This document shows positions 19,415 through 21,637 of a stretch of 21,637 nt of DNA, piece after piece. How positions within the stretch are numbered: the first letter of the stretch is position 1; each line of letters begins with the position of its first letter. The notes below the pieces were generated by a model. That model was not told the origin of the DNA and ran no database searches. It saw only the letters and a list, made by a program, of their open reading frames with translations. The stretch comes from a virus, in IMG/VR virus record IMGVR_UViG_3300006803_000114, positions 1 through 21,637 of that record; one strand, 5' to 3'. The position numbers were made by a program, and so were the translations under genes.

Positions 19415-21460
19415 ATGCCCGACTATACCGTCAAAGCAGACATCAATACACTCCTACGGGCCGACGATTTCCCGGACGCCCGGACAAAGCTCGGCCTTGG
19501 ATCCGCGGCAACCTCAAATCAAGAGGATTTCGCGACAGGCGCGGAGGGCGATCTCGCGGGGACGGCATTACAGCCCGCCGCGATAGGAGTCACAGTCGGG
19601 GCCCATGTCGACGCCGCATCAAACGCGGAGGCGATCGCGGGCACAGAGGCGGGGCTCAGGACATTCTCACCTCTGAGGATTGCGGAAGCAATCACGGCCC
19701 TCGGGTCGGGGGGAATAACCGTCGGAGATACGACAGAGATCAACCTCACTCTCGCAGCCGGGGAAATTACAGCCGACATCAACGCGGCATCAATCGCAAT
19801 CGGAAAACTCGACGGATCAATCAATACAAGTCTCGGCAAAGCCGACACAGCATTGCAAGCCGCCGCAATTGGAGTCACGGTCGGAGCTCACCTCGACGCC
19901 GCCTCAAATGCCGAAGCAATAGCAGGAACGGAGGCTGGGCTCAGGACATTCTCACCTCTGAGGATTGCGGAAGCGATCACGGCCCTCGGGTCGGGGGCGA
20001 TCACCGTCGGAGATACGACGGAGATCAACCTCACCCTCGCAGCCGGGGAGATTACAGCCGACATCAACGCGGCCTCAATCGCGATCGGAAAGCTCGACGG
20101 ATCAATCAATACGAGTCTCGGCAAAGCCGACACAGCATTGCAAGCCGCCGCAATTGGAGTCACGGTTCAAGGATTTGACACGATTCTCGAGAATACGACA
20201 GCAAGCTATACAACCGAAGAGCAAACCAAGCTCGCCGGGATATGGGGAGGCGAAAACAAGGTCGACGCGACAACGGCCCCGACAGCAAACAGCGACTCAG
20301 CAAATACCGACACAAACGGAACATTTTCAGTCGGGAGCGTATGGGTCGACACGACGGCAAACGAGGCGTATCGTTGCGTCGACTCGACTCCGACAGCGGC
20401 CGTATGGGTCAACACAACCCTCGGGACGGACGACCTCGCACAAATTGCAACGAGCGGATCCGCAAGCGATCTCACAACCGGGACGCTCTCGATCGCCAGA
20501 ATCGCGGCGGGATCGATCACGGAAAACGAGCTCAATGCAACGACAAACAGCTCTCTCGATCTTGCAGACACGGCCAGTCAGCCGGGTCACATGCACACGC
20601 AAGTCGATATATCAGATTTGTCCTCAGCTTCGACAGGCGTGCTCACAGGCGGGATATTGAGACTCGGAGCAACATCGACCCGATTCTCGATCGACGACGG
20701 CACAGGGATCATCGTCGACGAATTTGGGGCGGTCACGGAGGTAGCATGGTCGGGATTACTCAACAGAGAACCGACAAACCTCAACGCCCAACAAATTACC
20801 TTTTTGAGCATCAATGCCGCCGGGCAAATTCTCGAGCAATCCGGGCCATGGACACCGCAACAACGGAGGGAGCAAATTTGCATCGGCGTCGCCGTGCATG
20901 TCGATTTCACAAATGTCGTCGCGGTAAACAATGAGCAATCGATTGCATTCAATCCCATGAGCTCGACGTATGACATCGGCGGGGCCCTTGGTTTCCTTAA
21001 CCTCGACGGGAACGTGTTCTCGCCCGACGCTCAGACGGCGACAATGGCGATCGCAAAATCGGAGGGGGAAATTTTCAAAATGGGGGCAAATTACAACGTC
21101 AACACAAAGTCCCCTCACAACAAAACCCTCCCCTTACTCGATCCCGTGATTTTTGGGTATAGATACTCGGCGGGAAATACGGACGCGAATCAAACTGTCA
21201 TTGACCCGAACAACCTCGACGACGGGGCAAACGGATTGACGCCGATTTCCGGGAATGCAAATGCGAATATCTGGTCAATACAAAGAATTTACAGCTTCAT
21301 CTCAAACAATGTATTCATACAAAGGGGAGTCGAAGAGTTTGGGAGTCAAGCCGACGCGATCGCCGGAGTTGGCTCCGAGAATTACATGGTCGAATCCTCG
21401 ATCGAGGCAAACGGATTATTTCGTGGATATCTCATTGTCAAAAAGGCGAAACCGACTTGA
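19415..21460 (+). CDS. Tail-fibre-like protein with a 95-residue tandem repeat
   Basis: The 681-aa protein is probably a fibre or appendage. The N-terminal domain (about 1-53) is followed by a 95-residue unit at 54-148 repeated at 149-243, with only three residue differences. The repeats are Thr/Ala/Gly-rich (VGDTTEINLTLAAGEITADI) and presumably beta-helical. A central linker includes the segment VGSVWVDTTANEAYRCVDST, common in phage fibres. The piece SQPGHMHTQVDISDLSS (GH-x-HTQ-x-DI) is typical of tail-fibre proteins. The C-terminal domain (about 420-681) contains QRREQICIGVAVHVDFTNV, a pattern I associate with phage fibre heads. The stop overlaps a TTG start of the next gene. No receptor can be deduced. 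Confidence 0.8.
   Translation: MPDYTVKADINTLLRADDFPDARTKLGLGSAATSNQEDFATGAEGDLAGTALQPAAIGVTVGAHVDAASNAEAIAGTEAGLRTFSPLRIAEAITALGSGGITVGDTTEINLTLAAGEITADINAASIAIGKLDGSINTSLGKADTALQAAAIGVTVGAHLDAASNAEAIAGTEAGLRTFSPLRIAEAITALGSGAITVGDTTEINLTLAAGEITADINAASIAIGKLDGSINTSLGKADTALQAAAIGVTVQGFDTILENTTASYTTEEQTKLAGIWGGENKVDATTAPTANSDSANTDTNGTFSVGSVWVDTTANEAYRCVDSTPTAAVWVNTTLGTDDLAQIATSGSASDLTTGTLSIARIAAGSITENELNATTNSSLDLADTASQPGHMHTQVDISDLSSASTGVLTGGILRLGATSTRFSIDDGTGIIVDEFGAVTEVAWSGLLNREPTNLNAQQITFLSINAAGQILEQSGPWTPQQRREQICIGVAVHVDFTNVVAVNNEQSIAFNPMSSTYDIGGALGFLNLDGNVFSPDAQTATMAIAKSEGEIFKMGANYNVNTKSPHNKTLPLLDPVIFGYRYSAGNTDANQTVIDPNNLDDGANGLTPISGNANANIWSIQRIYSFISNNVFIQRGVEEFGSQADAIAGVGSENYMVESSIEANGLFRGYLIVKKAKPT
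19574..20143 (+). repeat. 285-bp tandem duplication in the fibre gene
   Basis: Units 19574-19858 and 19859-20143 are adjacent and exactly 285 bp (95 codons), followed by a 21-bp start of a third copy. Most DNA differences are at third codon positions. The three amino-acid changes are P/A, V/L and G/A at residues 54/149, 65/160 and 100/195. Confidence 0.93.
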
Positions 21461-21637
21461 ACTCAGCCGATACGACATTCATTGCAGCGTCGAAATTCGG
21501 GGCAAGCGGCGGCGGCGCAAGCGGGGCAAGCCCTCACACCCCCGAAGGGACGGCCGTCCAATCAACCGGCGAAACCGAGGGACTCAAATTCTTGAGAGAA
21601 GACGGAGACGGAACAAGCTCGTGGCAAAAGGTCATAG
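21457..21637 (+). CDS. Partial structural gene, cut by the window end
   Basis: A frame opens with TTG at 21457, overlapping the fibre-gene stop as TTGA, and stays open for 60 codons to the window edge. The translated part is NSADTTFIAASKFGASGGGA, then a Ser/Gly/Thr/Pro stretch and GLKFLREDGDGTSSWQKVI. The FLREDGDGTSSWQ segment resembles ends of phage tail-fibre or structural repeats (a FLR-x-DG...SWQ pattern). Use of a TTG start is inferred because no ATG lies in the open frame. The gene is truncated at its 3' end. Confidence 0.55.
   Translation, partial: MNSADTTFIAASKFGASGGGASGASPHTPEGTAVQSTGETEGLKFLREDGDGTSSWQKVI

Noticed and set aside
19519-20163. Repeated minus-strand frames opposite the fibre repeats
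   Set aside because: They are mirror images of the tandem repeat and share its period; no independent evidence for coding.
1-21637. Integrase, transposase, tRNA or rRNA genes
   Set aside because: None is visible; no attachment-site pair, IS ends or tRNA cloverleaf could be supported.

Overview
This window is part of a tailed double-stranded DNA bacteriophage genome (or an intact prophage region). Every gene I can support is on the + strand. Genes are tightly packed, often with 4-nt stop/start overlaps, and there is a full packaging and head module: small and large terminase, portal, a giant MuF-type minor head protein, scaffold and major capsid protein. A repeat-containing fibre-like protein follows. 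I see no integrase, tRNA, rRNA or CRISPR array. The host cannot be named. Most genes lack a Shine-Dalgarno sequence and instead have A/C-rich leaders, so a host lineage with weak Shine-Dalgarno dependence is possible, but that is inference.

Layout. 1-1030: a strong promoter-like repeat and three small unknown genes. 1031-1201: a palindrome-rich gap. 1202-3060: the terminase pair. 3099-6775: a second and third copy of the promoter repeat drive about a dozen small genes of mostly unknown function. Six of the gaps between these small genes hold a GC hairpin (GCCCCC-TCCG-GGGGGC or a close variant), usually followed by an A/C-rich leader ending in AACAACATG. Four genes here are short (46 to 59 aa). 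6784-9033: a compact replication and nucleic-acid block with a DnaA domain IV-like protein, single-stranded DNA-binding protein, a staphylococcal-nuclease-fold protein and small unknowns. 9097-16324: the portal, a 1717-residue MuF fusion, and two small genes chained to it by ATGA overlaps, the last a lipoprotein. 16453-18467: scaffold and major capsid genes, each followed or preceded by a clear hairpin terminator. 18559-21637: small head or neck candidates, a fibre-like protein with a 95-residue tandem repeat, and the start of a further structural gene.

How it fits together. The three promoter copies share -35 TTGCAA, 17-bp spacing and -10 CATTAT. Each carries ACG-N4-CGT half-sites at the same place in the spacer although the central 4 bp differ, which suggests one dimeric regulator controls all three. 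The small genes look like an early or host-takeover set wedged between terminase and portal. The most interesting protein is the 5.1-kb MuF fusion at 10627-15780. It combines a virion-assembly domain with a ParB/sulfiredoxin-like segment, a lipid/protein-kinase-like domain with intact catalytic-loop motifs, and a C-terminal domain that may be an ADP-ribosyltransferase. This is the architecture expected of a virion-carried, injected effector protein.
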